DNA of 21,367 nt from Paramacrobiotus richtersi (Eukaryota > Tardigrada > Eutardigrada > Parachela > Macrobiotidae), in the NCBI GenBank assembly GCA_034698045.1, contig JAQGAU010001106.1, positions 1 through 21,367 on the forward strand. Direction: 5' to 3'. The notes under the pieces are model-generated. The model did not search any database. It was not told the origin of the DNA and was given only the letters and a program-made list of their open reading frames with translations. A program made the position numbers and the translations under genes. Positions 20,466 through 21,367 of this stretch are shown here, piece by piece (the stretch's first letter is position 1; every line of letters starts with the position of its first letter).

Positions 20466-21367
20466 CATAATATCCGGTCGGACACGGTGTGTACAGGACC
20501 GCCGGTATACAGCGTCATTGCAAAGATACGTACACTCGCATTTTCCCTTGCTTTAGCCTTGGAACGGTCGAAAATGCCGAACGGACGGATAGGCCCTTCT
20601 ACCGATCATTCTACCATGAATCATGAATCATAGTGCGTAGTTTGGACGTAAAAGCATGCCGACTGATGGCGAATTACTAATTTCCTGATCCTTCCATCAC
20701 AATATGTCATGCTCAACTTGGCCGCAGGACTGATACAGCCGACCTTCAGCTAGAGACTGCAACCACTATTACAGTATATTAGAGTGATTCCTTTCTTTTC
20801 TGATTGTTCATCCACGTCAACTTGCTGACATCTTCTGTGCTCCGTGGTGCGATACTGTAGCGGATTATTTACAGGAAATATCTGGACCTGCAACTTTAGC
20901 GGTAAGCGAAAAGGCGACTGTACGCGTCTGTAGTTGTCCTTATAATTTCAATACATTTTAATAACGTAATTTTAATCTGGAGGTCCTTTGCGTTAAAAAA
21001 ACCCAATGTGGTACGAAAATATCTTGCACAAAATTAGTTTCAATCCTGTGTGCAGAGCGTTTTTCCCTACAGAGATCACCATGCCTCTCTTCCCTTCCGA
21101 TGCGAATGCACTTTCTACGAATTTTTTGACTCTCTGGAACCAAATATTACTACAGCACTGCCCAGCCAACTCCGGGCAAAACTGTTTTACCTGTCCCCTC
21201 CTCTGTTGTGCAGCTTTCAGGCTTTCTTTCAGCCTTTTTCTAGGACAACTTTTTCTCCTCTATCTAATGCATTTCATACGGATCAGCTGCCTATTACCCG
21301 ACTCTGCAGAATCCAGTTTGAACACGTAGGGGTGGGGTCGTTTTTTCTTGTCGTACAAACATTACTG
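20466..21367. other. Right end of window, no supported gene
   Basis: About 0.9 kb upstream of F-box copy 2. The only long frame (21006-21329, +) has no recognised motif, a Cys/Leu/Phe-rich sequence and no homologue I can name. An ATG at 21081 follows a CCCTACAG acceptor-like site, so a first coding exon of a gene extending past the window cannot be excluded. Nothing else stands out. Confidence 0.4.

Noticed and set aside
21006-21329. 107-codon + frame at the right end
   Set aside because: Low-complexity hydrophobic and Cys-rich composition with no recognised domain; a first exon starting at 21081 is possible but cannot be supported from this window.

Overview
The window is a gene-dense piece of an animal genome. 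Genes are split by many GT-AG introns, every gene model below resolves to a continuous reading frame, and two genes are clear orthologues of conserved animal proteins (ZFPL1 and DNAAF3). Compact genes, introns as short as 51-66 nt and a secreted LEA-like protein fit a small invertebrate, and a tardigrade is my best guess. That is inference: nothing here proves the phylum. I saw no rRNA, tRNA, CRISPR, retroelement or viral remnant.

Layout. 1-715 is mostly non-coding 5' flank. 716-3558 (+) is an eight-exon ZFPL1, a Golgi membrane zinc-finger protein. It converges on 4141-7347 (-), a six-exon BTB-BACK protein without Kelch repeats. 7708-9888 (-) is DNAAF3, a cytoplasmic factor needed to assemble axonemal dynein arms, in 13 small exons. 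An RFX-type X-box lies 214 bp upstream of its start. 10235-10913 (-) encodes a 207-residue protein with a signal peptide, an LEA-like amphipathic helix region and a highly charged helix.

The right half is a tandem duplication. 11656-14953 (-) is an intact four-exon gene for a 590-residue protein: an unassigned N-terminal region, an F-box, an LRR-like region and an acidic tail. 17165-20135 (-) is its paralogue with the same exon structure, but a one-base deletion in the F-box exon shifts the frame. The duplicated blocks (about 11160-15310 and 16695-20465) also share 5' and 3' flanks. They are separated by about 1.4 kb of unique non-coding DNA. The last 0.9 kb has no gene I can support.

Only ZFPL1 is on the + strand. 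The genes belong to different processes (Golgi structure, ubiquitin adaptors, dynein assembly, an extracellular protectant-like protein) and I see no sign that they form one pathway. Three of the genes (BTB-BACK and the two F-box paralogues) are candidate substrate adaptors for cullin-RING ubiquitin ligases. The least described items are the F-box family architecture and the secreted LEA-like protein.
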